A stretch of DNA of 64,000 bases from Bradyrhizobium sp. BR13661 (GTDB lineage Bacteria; Pseudomonadota; Alphaproteobacteria; Rhizobiales; Xanthobacteraceae), in NCBI RefSeq assembly GCF_029892425.1, contig NZ_JARXWB010000006.1, positions 124,001-188,000 of the forward strand, written 5' to 3'. The translations under genes were made by a program, and so were the position numbers. A model generated the notes under the pieces. It saw nothing but the letters and a program-made list of their open reading frames with translations. It did no database searches and was not told the DNA's origin. Below, one piece after another: positions 16,987-25,060 of this stretch (the stretch's first letter is position 1; every line of letters starts with the position of its first letter).

Positions 16987-17661
16987 CTATGACTGGCTTT
17001 CGTTCCAGTCCTCGAGCGTCGGCGTCGCCATGTCGAAACGGTCGCGGATGGTCGAGCAGGTGCTGCCGCCGAGCCTGGCGATGGCATCGAGCCTGGCAGG
17101 GTCGATGTGCAGGCGCTCGGCGTCGACGACGTCGGCGTGATAATGCGCGAACAGAATCTCGCCCATGATGATCTGCCGCGACTTGCCGAGCTCCAGCGTG
17201 ATGTGGCGACGGCATTCGAACGCGGCGGGCGCTTCCTTGATCCAGGGCGACGCGACGGTCTTACCCGGCATGGCGGTCAGGCCGGCCGCCTTCAGCTCAT
17301 CATGGTCAGGCGCGAACGGCACAGCGCAGACATGCATCGCCTCGGCAATCGCGTGCGAGACGATGTTGACGGTGAAGACCTCGGTCAGGCGGATATTGAG
17401 ACCGGTGTCCTTGAACCGCATGTCCGGATGGTTCTCGACGCCGAGTGCGAGGATCGGCGGATCTGCCGACAGGCAATTGAAGAAGCTGAACGGCGCGGCG
17501 TTGATCCGTCCGTCGGGATCGACCGTCGTCACCAGCGCGATCGGCCGTGGCACGACGGTGCCGATCAGCAGCTTGTATTTGTCGCGCGCCGACAGTTCGC
17601 GAAAGTCGAACGTGACGTCACCTGCGAACGAGACGTCGCTGGGGTCGTGAGCACTGGTCAT
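16987..17661 (-). CDS. Flavin reductase-like FMN-binding split-barrel protein
   Basis: A 224-residue split-barrel flavoprotein. PRPIALVTTVDPDGRINAAPFSFFN (about 38-62) is the FMN-binding core of the flavin reductase domain. NIRLTEVFTVNIVS and the GEILFAHYH segment are also typical. Such proteins supply reduced flavin to two-component monooxygenases or act as stand-alone oxidoreductases. Its start overlaps the upstream AhpD-like gene's stop by ATGA, so the two are translated together and may share a redox or detoxification role. Confidence 0.88.
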   Translation of the reverse strand: MTSAHDPSDVSFAGDVTFDFRELSARDKYKLLIGTVVPRPIALVTTVDPDGRINAAPFSFFNCLSADPPILALGVENHPDMRFKDTGLNIRLTEVFTVNIVSHAIAEAMHVCAVPFAPDHDELKAAGLTAMPGKTVASPWIKEAPAAFECRRHITLELGKSRQIIMGEILFAHYHADVVDAERLHIDPARLDAIARLGGSTCSTIRDRFDMATPTLEDWNESQS

Positions 17662-18242
17662 TTCTTGGGCAAACGTCCCATCAGATAGAATTCGTCATTC
17701 GGCCGCATGCCGGTGAAATTCGCGAGCCGGTTCGACAGTGCGAAGAAGGCCGAGATCGACGCGATATCCCAGATATCGCCATCGCTGAAGCCATGGGGGC
17801 TAAGCGCGGCGAAATCTTCCTCGGCGATGCGCTGGGCGTCGGCCGAGATTTTCATCGCGAAATCGAGCATCGCCTTTTGCCGCGGCGTGATGTCGGCCTT
17901 GCGGTAGTTGATCGCGACCTGGTCGGCGATCAGCGGGTTCTTGGCGCGGATGCGCAGGATCGCGCCATGGGCGATCACGCAATATTGGCACTGGTTGGCC
18001 GCCGAGGTCGCGACCACGATCATCTCGCGCTCGGCCTTGGTGAGACCGCCGTCCTTCTCCATCAGCGCGTCGTGATAGGCGAAGAAGGCGCGGAATTCGT
18101 CGGGCCGGTAGGCCAGGGTCAAGAACACGTTGGGCACGAACCCGCTCTTCTCCTGCACGGCGAGCAGGCGCGTGCGGATGTCCTCCGGCAGGCTGTCGAT
18201 GGCGGGGGCGGGGAAGCGTTGCGCAGGCTTTGTCATGGGCAT
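17658..18242 (-). CDS. Peroxidase-related protein of the carboxymuconolactone decarboxylase/AhpD family
   Basis: A 194-residue all-helical protein. QCQYCVIAHGAILR contains the CxxCxxxH redox motif of AhpD-type alkylhydroperoxidases. The neighbouring LTKAEREMIVVATSAAN segment is typical. Length fits the 'peroxidase-related enzyme' subfamily (about 190). It probably reduces peroxides using the cysteine pair; the physiological reductant is unknown. It forms a two-gene operon with the overlapping flavin reductase gene downstream. Confidence 0.88.
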   Translation of the reverse strand: MPMTKPAQRFPAPAIDSLPEDIRTRLLAVQEKSGFVPNVFLTLAYRPDEFRAFFAYHDALMEKDGGLTKAEREMIVVATSAANQCQYCVIAHGAILRIRAKNPLIADQVAINYRKADITPRQKAMLDFAMKISADAQRIAEEDFAALSPHGFSDGDIWDIASISAFFALSNRLANFTGMRPNDEFYLMGRLPKK

Positions 18243-18368
18243 GGATTCCGGCTTGGGGTCTGGAAACCATAGTCGATGCGGCAGGCGGCCTCAATGTGCT
18301 GGTCTCGTGCCTCGGTCGCAGCGCAGCGCTTCCAGAGCGTTGCGGCGCGTCCGGGACACGAGAAGGGC

Positions 18369-20144
18369 TTACCGCAACGGCTTCTTCAGCAGCGAGAAAC
18401 GATCCGGATCGAGGCCCATCGAGGGCTGCAGCATCGGCGTTTCGGCGGGCGCGAGCGTCTTGGCGGGAGGCGCGGCGAACACCGGGTCGTTCGGCACGTC
18501 GCGCTGCGAGGTCGCACCGCGCCAGCGCTCGAGCACGGCGCCGACGAAGTGCATGTCGTGACCGGCGGAGACCGACGGCACGCTCGAAATGGTGGCTTCG
18601 CCGCGCGGCAATTGATGCGGCGGCACTTCCTTGAAGCGCAGGCGCGTCGGCAGTGCGACGCCTTCGCCGAACGCCAGCACCTCGCGGGTGCCGAGCGACG
18701 GCACGAAGGACAGCAAGTTCGCGGCCGCATCCGACACCGCCGCACGCAGCAGCGCCTGGTCACGGTCGTTGGCAAGACGCATGGTGAACAGCGTGTTGCA
18801 CTGGGAGATGATGGTGGCGTCGAGCTCGGCCGGGCGCTGCGTGATGAGGCCGAGATAGACGCCGTATTTGCGGCCTTCCTTGGCGATGCGCGAGACCGCC
18901 TTGCGGGTTGGCCCGAAGCCGATATTGCGGTCGGCGGAGGCGTAGCGGTGCGCTTCCTCGCAGACGAACAGCATCGGCGAGACGCCGTCGCTCCACAGGC
19001 CGAAATCGAACGCCATGCGGCACAGCACCGACACGACCGAATCGATGACCTCGGCCGGGAAGCCGGCCAGCTGCATCACCGTCATCGGCTTGCCGTTGGC
19101 GGGCAGGCGGAACAGATGGCTGATCACCTCGGCCATGGTGTCGCCGCCGACATTGGCGTTGTCGAACATGAAGGCGTAGCGCGGATCGTTCTTCACGGCT
19201 TCGATGCGCGAGATCAGCTTGTGATAGATGATGCGCGAGGAGCGGTTTTCCAGCTTGCCCATGCGCTCGTCGATCAGCGAGACCAGGTCGACCAGGCGGT
19301 ACGGCACCGGTGTATCGACGGTGAAGCCGATCTGCTTGGGATCGATGCGCTTGAGGCCAAGACGGTCGGTGTTTTGGTATTGCGTGTAGATGCCCTTGGC
19401 GATCGGAATGACCTCGGCGAGCACGTCGAGTTCCTCGGGCACACCGGCGCGGCCGCCGAACAGCACGTCGACGATTTCCTCGAAGTTGAACAGCCAGAAC
19501 GGCAGCTTCAGGTTCCGCGGGTTGAGCACCAGCGCGCGGTCGCCGAAACAGCGGCCATATTCGTTGTGCACGTCGAGCAGGAAGATGCGCAGGTTCGGCC
19601 GCGCCTTCAGGATCTCGTTGAGCAGCAGCGACACGCCGGTCGATTTGCCGACACCGGTCGATCCCAGCACCGCAAAATGCTTGGACAGCATCTCCTCGAT
19701 ATCGACATAGGCGATGACCGAGCGGTCCTGCTGGAGGAAGCCGACATTGATCTGGTCCGACCCGGTCGGCGCGTAGATGGTGCGCAGCTCCTGGCTGGTG
19801 ATCAGGTCCACGGCATCGCCGATGGTCGGGTAATTGGTGACGCCGCGCTGGAATTTCGGCTTGTCGGTGGCGTTGAGAATCTCGCCGAGCAGGTCGACCG
19901 AGGCAATCGCGATGTAATTGTCGGTGCTGGACAGATTCTCGCAGGACACCTCCGTGATCATCGCCACGATGACCGAGCTGTCGCAGCGGATGCTGACGAA
20001 GCGGCCGACAGTGGCCCGCACCTCCGAGATCGGCATCCGGCTTTCCGCCAGAAGCCCGACCCGGGCGAGCGAACCGCGTACCGAAATCACGCGTCCAAAG
20101 GATGTCACGATGGATGAACCTGAAAAGTCAGACTGTTTCTCCAA
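18369..20144 (-). CDS. HerA-like hexameric ATPase (DUF87/HAS-barrel type)
   Basis: A 591-residue FtsK/HerA-superfamily ATPase. The N-terminus (about 10-140) fits a HAS-barrel. GSTGVGKSTG (161-170, K167) is Walker A, IFLLDVHNEYG near 190 follows, and MLFVCEEAHRY near 390 is Walker B. GLITQRPAELDATIISQCNT matches the sensor/arginine-finger region of HerA. HerA ATPases translocate DNA and often partner with NurA or other nucleases; no nuclease gene is next to it here. The start is uncertain: the frame begins with TTG 20144 without a ribosome site, and GTG 20108 with AGG upstream is an alternative. Many Rhizobiales carry a relative, so it may be a housekeeping gene. Confidence 0.85.
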   Translation of the reverse strand: MEKQSDFSGSSIVTSFGRVISVRGSLARVGLLAESRMPISEVRATVGRFVSIRCDSSVIVAMITEVSCENLSSTDNYIAIASVDLLGEILNATDKPKFQRGVTNYPTIGDAVDLITSQELRTIYAPTGSDQINVGFLQQDRSVIAYVDIEEMLSKHFAVLGSTGVGKSTGVSLLLNEILKARPNLRIFLLDVHNEYGRCFGDRALVLNPRNLKLPFWLFNFEEIVDVLFGGRAGVPEELDVLAEVIPIAKGIYTQYQNTDRLGLKRIDPKQIGFTVDTPVPYRLVDLVSLIDERMGKLENRSSRIIYHKLISRIEAVKNDPRYAFMFDNANVGGDTMAEVISHLFRLPANGKPMTVMQLAGFPAEVIDSVVSVLCRMAFDFGLWSDGVSPMLFVCEEAHRYASADRNIGFGPTRKAVSRIAKEGRKYGVYLGLITQRPAELDATIISQCNTLFTMRLANDRDQALLRAAVSDAAANLLSFVPSLGTREVLAFGEGVALPTRLRFKEVPPHQLPRGEATISSVPSVSAGHDMHFVGAVLERWRGATSQRDVPNDPVFAAPPAKTLAPAETPMLQPSMGLDPDRFSLLKKPLR

Positions 20145-20370
20145 CTATGCGGGTCGTCGCTGCACAAACGGTTAAACGGCAGGCGCGCCGGCTTTGTTAA
20201 ATCCGCGGTAATTCGGTGAGGCGATTTGTTCCCGATGCATACTTTGGGGCGGAATCGGCCGGAAAATGCTGCTTTGTTGGGCCGATGAGGCTGCCGCCGG
20301 TTAAAAAATAATTTACCATAGGCCGAAGAGCTGCGCGACGGCGGGAATCGACAATGGGAAGGCGCGAGGA

Positions 20371-21003
20371 ATGTCGGGAAAGATCGTCAAGCGGCGGGTC
20401 GGCCCGGGCATCTACGTGCTTCGGTTCAAGACGCAATACGAACTGACATCGACCTTCCTGCGCGTGCAAGAGCATTACGAGTCTCCCGAGTTTCACGGGC
20501 GCGTCTTCTCGCTCGAACAGTACATGGACTGGTACGCCGCGCGGCATGGCAATTTCACCTACTATCAGGACTGGTCCGGCTTCAACGTGCCGTCCACCGC
20601 GTTCGCGCCGTTCTATGCCGGCGCGTTCGATCCGCTCACGCATAAGGAGAGGCGGTTGCTCGCTCTGTTCGCGGGGCTGAAGGGAAGGTTTTATGTCATC
20701 GGCATCTATGAGGGCCGCGGCAGCACGTTGACGCACGAGCTCGCGCACGCGCTGTTCTTCACGGATTCCGATTATCGCAAGGGCGTGCGCGAGGCGATGC
20801 GTTCCTACGATACGCGCACGCTGGGGCGGCAGATCGCAAAGGCCGGCTACGCGCAGCACGTCATCGAGGACGAAACCCAGGCCTACCTGATCGCACCATC
20901 GAGCAAGCTCGGCGCGGCGTCCAAGCCGCTACTGCCGCTGCGGCGAAAGCTGCGGGTGCTGTTTCGCGAGCATGCGGCGAAGCTGTCGGTGCTGGGAGGC
21001 TAG
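20371..21003 (+). CDS. HExxH-containing protein, putative zincin-type metalloprotease-like
   Basis: A 210-residue protein of no family I can name. LTHELAHALFF carries HELAH (H122-H126), the zinc-binding signature of gluzincins, preceded by helix-compatible sequence. IEDETQAYL about 40 residues later offers E166 or E168 as third ligand. No signal peptide. Activity is inference from the motif only. The start has GGAAGG 12 bases upstream. It converges on the alpha/beta hydrolase gene, and the two stops overlap within CTAG (21000-21003). Confidence 0.62.
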   Translation: MSGKIVKRRVGPGIYVLRFKTQYELTSTFLRVQEHYESPEFHGRVFSLEQYMDWYAARHGNFTYYQDWSGFNVPSTAFAPFYAGAFDPLTHKERRLLALFAGLKGRFYVIGIYEGRGSTLTHELAHALFFTDSDYRKGVREAMRSYDTRTLGRQIAKAGYAQHVIEDETQAYLIAPSSKLGAASKPLLPLRRKLRVLFREHAAKLSVLGG

Positions 21004-22397
21004 AATTTGGACCGAATGAAGTTGATGGTCCGCTGCTGGCGGAAATAGTTGCAGTGCCAGACGTCAGGTGCGTCGCCAAAATCCTCGACGTCGCTGATGC
21101 TGAGCGGAAAGTCCTTTTCTCCCAGATTGGTCATTGAGGCCGTATCGACCACGAGGTCGTTGTCGCCCGGGAAGATCTGATCGGCGGCAAGGTCGCCGAC
21201 CCTCAATGCTCTGAAGTTCTTCCAGAACTGCCATCCAGGATTTACTGTCGCGAAATTCGCCTTGACAGCAAAATAGACAGGACGCGTCGTGCACGGACCG
21301 AGCCGGAGCAAATTGAGCTCGTAGTTGTTGGATATCTGGGACTGTCCGAACAGTCCTGGAATGAGCGCGATGAGACCGTCAAGGAGCGGCGTGTTGGCAA
21401 GTGTGCCGGTGACGGTCATCACCACCTCGACAAGTTTGCCCGCGACCCAGAGGAACGGATTGGCGCCACCGGCGAGCAGCAGTGTCTTCTCGGCAAACGT
21501 CCCGATATTGGAAATCAGGCTCAACGCGTGCTGGAGCTTGTCGGGCGCAGCCAGCGAGGTGCCGTAGAGCGGTGAGCCCGCAAAGACGACGCGGGTCTCG
21601 GCGGTGAGCGCTGCACCGAAGGCCTCCAGCCACCAGCGCACGATCAGTCCGCCACGGCTGTGAGCGATGACGCGGAGCTCTCCTGAACTGTTGCCGAAAG
21701 CGCGTCCGAGCTCGAGCGCATTCAGCACCGGACTCACGGCGAGCGTCGCGTGCTCGAACACAAGAATCTGATCGTACTTGTTGGGGCCCTCGAAGGCAGC
21801 GCTGAGAAATGCCTGGCCGTCGGGCGTTGCCTGGAATTCGCCGATCATGTTGACGGCGTTGGAAAAGGTTCCGTGGACGAACAACAGGGTGCGGCCTTTG
21901 AATGGTCCTCGGACGTCGACGCCAATGGCAAACCCTTGCGGGCCGCGTTGCAATTGCCTGAGGTGGGATTGCAGCGTGACGCCGATCGCGGAATTGAGGC
22001 GCATGTCGATGGCGCCGACGGCGGCGGCGGCCTTGTTGGGCTGGAGCCTTGGAAACTCCTTGGTCAGAACGACGGTCTGGTCCGGAAGCGGCGGTGGTGC
22101 CCCGGCGCGTCGTGCACGGCGGCGGCGTCGCTGCGGCGCGTCCTCCCGGGCCGGAACGCCGTCATACCAGCGCAGCACGCCGTTTTCCTCGACGAGTGAC
22201 GCTGCGAGAATGGTGCTGTCGGGCGAGTTGGAGGCGCGCCGCCGGCGGCGTCGCAGGCCAGACACGGAGTCCATCTCGTCATCATGGTCGACATAGAGAG
22301 CTTGGAACAGGTCGTCGTGATCCTCGGCCGCCTTGATCAGCGACAGGTAACGCCTGGGATCTTCCGCGGCTAGCTGTGACATGATCGATGCCGTCAT
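21000..22397 (-). CDS. Alpha/beta hydrolase (PGAP1/lipase-like), third gene of a CHAT-like operon
   Basis: A 465-residue protein. LLFVHGTFSNAVNMIGEF places the oxyanion-hole HG near residue 175. VIAHSRGGLIVRWWLE carries the nucleophile elbow (S247). GDNDLVV (D414) and VWHCNYF (H448) fit the Asp and His of the triad. PGAP1-like folds act as esterases or lipases. The first 120 residues are unlike ordinary hydrolases and hold arginine runs (six Arg near 49-54, then RRRRRARR), possibly for nucleic acid or membrane phosphate binding. ATG 22397 overlaps the stop of the transglutaminase-like gene by ATGA. No signal peptide, so it probably acts inside the cell. Confidence 0.82.
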   Translation of the reverse strand: MTASIMSQLAAEDPRRYLSLIKAAEDHDDLFQALYVDHDDEMDSVSGLRRRRRRASNSPDSTILAASLVEENGVLRWYDGVPAREDAPQRRRRRARRAGAPPPLPDQTVVLTKEFPRLQPNKAAAAVGAIDMRLNSAIGVTLQSHLRQLQRGPQGFAIGVDVRGPFKGRTLLFVHGTFSNAVNMIGEFQATPDGQAFLSAAFEGPNKYDQILVFEHATLAVSPVLNALELGRAFGNSSGELRVIAHSRGGLIVRWWLEAFGAALTAETRVVFAGSPLYGTSLAAPDKLQHALSLISNIGTFAEKTLLLAGGANPFLWVAGKLVEVVMTVTGTLANTPLLDGLIALIPGLFGQSQISNNYELNLLRLGPCTTRPVYFAVKANFATVNPGWQFWKNFRALRVGDLAADQIFPGDNDLVVDTASMTNLGEKDFPLSISDVEDFGDAPDVWHCNYFRQQRTINFIRSKF

Positions 22398-23494
22398 TCG
22401 TTGATGATCGGAAGCGGTGTGACGTTCAATTCGCGGGCGCGCTGGATGTCGAGCAGGCTGTCGAACTCCTTCTGGCTGCGCAGATTGGCCCGGCCTTCCT
22501 TCTGCGCGTCCTTGAAGCCCCAAGCCCCCGTCAAATAGGTGGCTTCCAGCATCACCAGATCGCCCGATGCCACATAGGCCATCACCTCGGTGTAGCTCAT
22601 CCTGGTGAGCCGCCAGCCATAGGGGTCGACGTAGCATAGTCCCGCATCACGGGTCGCGGCATCGCCGACTGCCGGCACCGTGGCGGGCACCTTCACCACG
22701 CCCTTGAAGTCGTCATGCGCCTCTTCGGACCGCCAGTAGCCGACGAAGGCGTGATCGGTGAGCAGGACCACGACCGGGAAAATGCCGACGTATTCGAGGC
22801 ACGAGGCGAGCAGCAGCGCGAGGTCGATGCAGGTGCCGGTGTTGGACGCGACGATCTCGCTCGGCGTGCGGAGCCGCTGCGTCTGCTCCGAGTAGGCGGG
22901 GGGAGGGTTGATGTATTGCAGGCGGTACTCGTTCACGAGCGCGGTCCAGATCGCCTGCACCTGGCGATCGACGGCACGCTGGACGCCCTGCTGGTAGCCG
23001 TCGAACCCTGCGCCGGGATCGTCGAGGATGCCGATCAGGTAGCGCCGCGAGACGTGGATGATCTGCAGGATGGCCGGATCTCGCGGCAGCACGAAGGACG
23101 GCAGCCAGGGATTGTTCTCGGTGTCGTCGAGCCATTCGTCCACCGGGATCAACGTGACGCGCCTGGTATCCTCGAACACTGTGATCCCGCCGCAAGTCAC
23201 CTTGACGTAGACGGCGGATTGCACACGTTCGTGTAGCGAACGGGTCAGGCTGGCGGTGAGGGGGATGATCACGTCGGAGGACAGCGGGAGCTGCAATTCC
23301 TCCATCTCGGTGATCGTGTTGCGGTAGGGATAGTTCTCGGCGCCCACACAAAGCTCGACCCGAATCGTGATGGCATGGACGGTGTTGCGAACCAGCCGCG
23401 TTAGCGTCAGCTTGTCGAGCAAGGGCCTGTTGTTGTGCAGCAGGGAGTAGTTGATCGCCTCTGGCACTTCCAGGTCGACCTGGATCGGGTTCAT
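22394..23494 (-). CDS. Transglutaminase-like cysteine protease, middle gene of the CHAT-like operon
   Basis: A 366-residue protein. TGTCIDLALLLASCLEYVGI presents the nucleophile Cys222, LLTDHAFVGYW the His248, and CYVDPYGW the Asp290, which make up a transglutaminase-type triad. The approach LRTPSEIVASNTGTC and the preceding YINPPPAYSEQ closely recall the transglutaminase-like domain found near the N-terminus of DUF4011/DUF3320 conflict helicases, as I remember them. Residues 1-130 form a beta-rich domain of unknown role. Both ends overlap neighbours by ATGA, so all three proteins are made together. I infer a peptidase activated within a complex. Confidence 0.8.
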   Translation of the reverse strand: MNPIQVDLEVPEAINYSLLHNNRPLLDKLTLTRLVRNTVHAITIRVELCVGAENYPYRNTITEMEELQLPLSSDVIIPLTASLTRSLHERVQSAVYVKVTCGGITVFEDTRRVTLIPVDEWLDDTENNPWLPSFVLPRDPAILQIIHVSRRYLIGILDDPGAGFDGYQQGVQRAVDRQVQAIWTALVNEYRLQYINPPPAYSEQTQRLRTPSEIVASNTGTCIDLALLLASCLEYVGIFPVVVLLTDHAFVGYWRSEEAHDDFKGVVKVPATVPAVGDAATRDAGLCYVDPYGWRLTRMSYTEVMAYVASGDLVMLEATYLTGAWGFKDAQKEGRANLRSQKEFDSLLDIQRARELNVTPLPIINE

Positions 23495-24711
23495 CGGGCT
23501 GCCCTTTTCTTTCGAGGAGACGCCTTCTTCCTTGCGGAGGATCTCGACGCCGTCTTGCTGATGGACTCGCTGCCGGGCTCGAAGATGCTGCGCCCCATCC
23601 AGATCACGATCGAGGTGCCGTGCGCCTTGTCCATGGGCATCGCCTTCCAAGCCTTCACGAAGGCATCCGGGATCGAGAAGATCTTGTTGCTCTCTCTATC
23701 GCACCAGTTCCAGTAGAAGGCCTGAAAGAACAGCTCCGCCAGTTCGTCGTCGATCTCGTCGAGAAATCCGACGGCGACATGGGCCTTGTTCCTGACCAGC
23801 TCGCGCGCGATGCGTGCGCCGGAATAGTAGAGATTGAGCGTCACGATCCGCGGCGGCGTGGGGCTCACCAGGATCCTGGCCAGCTCGTCGTAGCGAACGG
23901 GAAGCTCGCTCTCGTGGTCCTGGCGAAGGATTATTCCATCGACCAGCCGGCCGTCGGAATCGATTAGGCTTTCGAACAGCGGCTTGTTCTTGTCCTTCAT
24001 GTCCACGTAGAAGTCGTCGATCACCCATCCGGCCTGATGGGTGTCTATTCCCGTGACATGGATCGCCTCCCAGTTCTTGCGAACCTCATCGACGAGCTCA
24101 CTCCTCTGGGGCGTGCGGAGGATCTTCCGGTAATCGTCGTCATCCGGCTTGTTGGCGGCGCCGACCGCGGCGCTGATCCGATCTTCCTCGTCCTTGAATT
24201 CGTACTTGTCCTTGAAACGTCCGGGCGCACTCTCGACGAACAGAACGTTGGCCGGTGGATGCGGCTTGACCCGCGCCAGCCCGTTGTCGAAGAGGCGCGA
24301 GATGAAGACGCTCTTGTAGCGGCCTTCCGAGCGCGTGCCGGAGCTGAGCAGATATTCCCAGGGAATCTCGCAGGCTGCTTCATGGATCGCGCAGGCCTGT
24401 GCGTCCTGACGATCCCAGTCGTGCAGCTCGATCTCGATGCGATCCGCTTGCGCCATCGCACGCAGCCGGTCGAGCGATACGCCGACGCTTTTGAGGTCGT
24501 CGACTGCGCGCTTGGCGATGGACTTGCGCAACTCGACATCGGACGCCCATCGCGAGCGCACCCGCAGGAGATAGGCCCATTCCTGTGCCAGGCGCGGCAG
24601 CCGCTCGGGATGGTCGATGGACGTCGGGGGCACTCCGAGCGCGCGGATCATGGCGATATGTCCTGACGCTGAATTGCCCGCCGGCTGCGTGCTCCCGGAT
24701 TGTCTGGCCAT
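23491..24711 (-). CDS. CHAT-like (caspase-fold) protein with apparently altered catalytic residues
   Basis: A 406-residue protein, first gene of the operon. IPWEYLL (about 116-122), ANVLFVESAP (154-163) and the block LNLYYSGARIARELV to LAELFFQAFY (292-333) follow the order seen in CHAT domains. In those, HxxGHG holds the catalytic His and LNACxSG the catalytic Cys. Here they read HVTGID (His to Ile222) and LNLYYSG (Cys to Tyr295), so the protease may be inactive and serve as sensor or scaffold. His225 nearby could substitute. The tail (about 384-406) is Lys/Arg-rich. ATG 24711 has GGGAG upstream. Its stop overlaps the next gene by ATGA. Confidence 0.75.
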   Translation of the reverse strand: MARQSGSTQPAGNSASGHIAMIRALGVPPTSIDHPERLPRLAQEWAYLLRVRSRWASDVELRKSIAKRAVDDLKSVGVSLDRLRAMAQADRIEIELHDWDRQDAQACAIHEAACEIPWEYLLSSGTRSEGRYKSVFISRLFDNGLARVKPHPPANVLFVESAPGRFKDKYEFKDEEDRISAAVGAANKPDDDDYRKILRTPQRSELVDEVRKNWEAIHVTGIDTHQAGWVIDDFYVDMKDKNKPLFESLIDSDGRLVDGIILRQDHESELPVRYDELARILVSPTPPRIVTLNLYYSGARIARELVRNKAHVAVGFLDEIDDELAELFFQAFYWNWCDRESNKIFSIPDAFVKAWKAMPMDKAHGTSIVIWMGRSIFEPGSESISKTASRSSARKKASPRKKRAAR

Positions 24712-24919
24712 CGAGCTCTCCCAACTCCCGGCGCGCCGATCGTCGCGCGGCGCAGGCTTCTAGTACACCTTTAGATAGCGGTTGTCGTCAAGATCAGCCC
24801 AGGCTGGAGCCTCATTGTCGCGCGTCGGGTTTGCAGGGCAGCCGGGTGCGATGTCCGCGTAACCCGCGTGATCCGGCCGCTGCCGACCGTACCCGGGTAA
24901 GCCCCGCCGCAGGAGTTTG

Positions 24920-24957
24920 TTGACGGGACCTAATCATTTGTACATTGGTACAAATGA
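24920..24957 (+). promoter_or_regulatory. Promoter with perfect inverted-repeat operator upstream of extradiol dioxygenase
   Basis: TTGACG (24920-24925) fits a -35 box. TCATTTGTAC (24934-24943) and GTACAAATGA (24948-24957) are perfect 10-base arms around ATTG, covering the expected -10 zone. The whole block from TTGTTGACG through GTACAAAT is nearly identical to that directly upstream of the TetR gene at 46451. The rest of the 24712-25060 gap contains the leader of the CHAT-like operon (a TTGACG lies on the minus strand near 24796-24801) and no gene I can support. Confidence 0.75.
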
Positions 24958-25060
24958 ACCCGCGGCCTCGGCGCCGCCCCGGATGCATGAGCCTCTTGCC
25001 GGCTCTGCGTTCGAATACGCGATCCGGTCCGGCGATCGCGACCAAGTTCTGGAGGACCCC

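Noticed and set aside
18276..20117. 613-residue plus-strand frame opposite the HerA-like gene
   Set aside because: Antisense shadow rich in His, Arg and Asp, without any domain; the minus-strand product has Walker motifs.
18369..20144. HerA-like ATPase as part of a known HerA-nuclease defence pair (NurA, SIR2, DUF4297)
   Set aside because: No nuclease gene is adjacent; both neighbours are a peroxidase-related gene and an HExxH protein.
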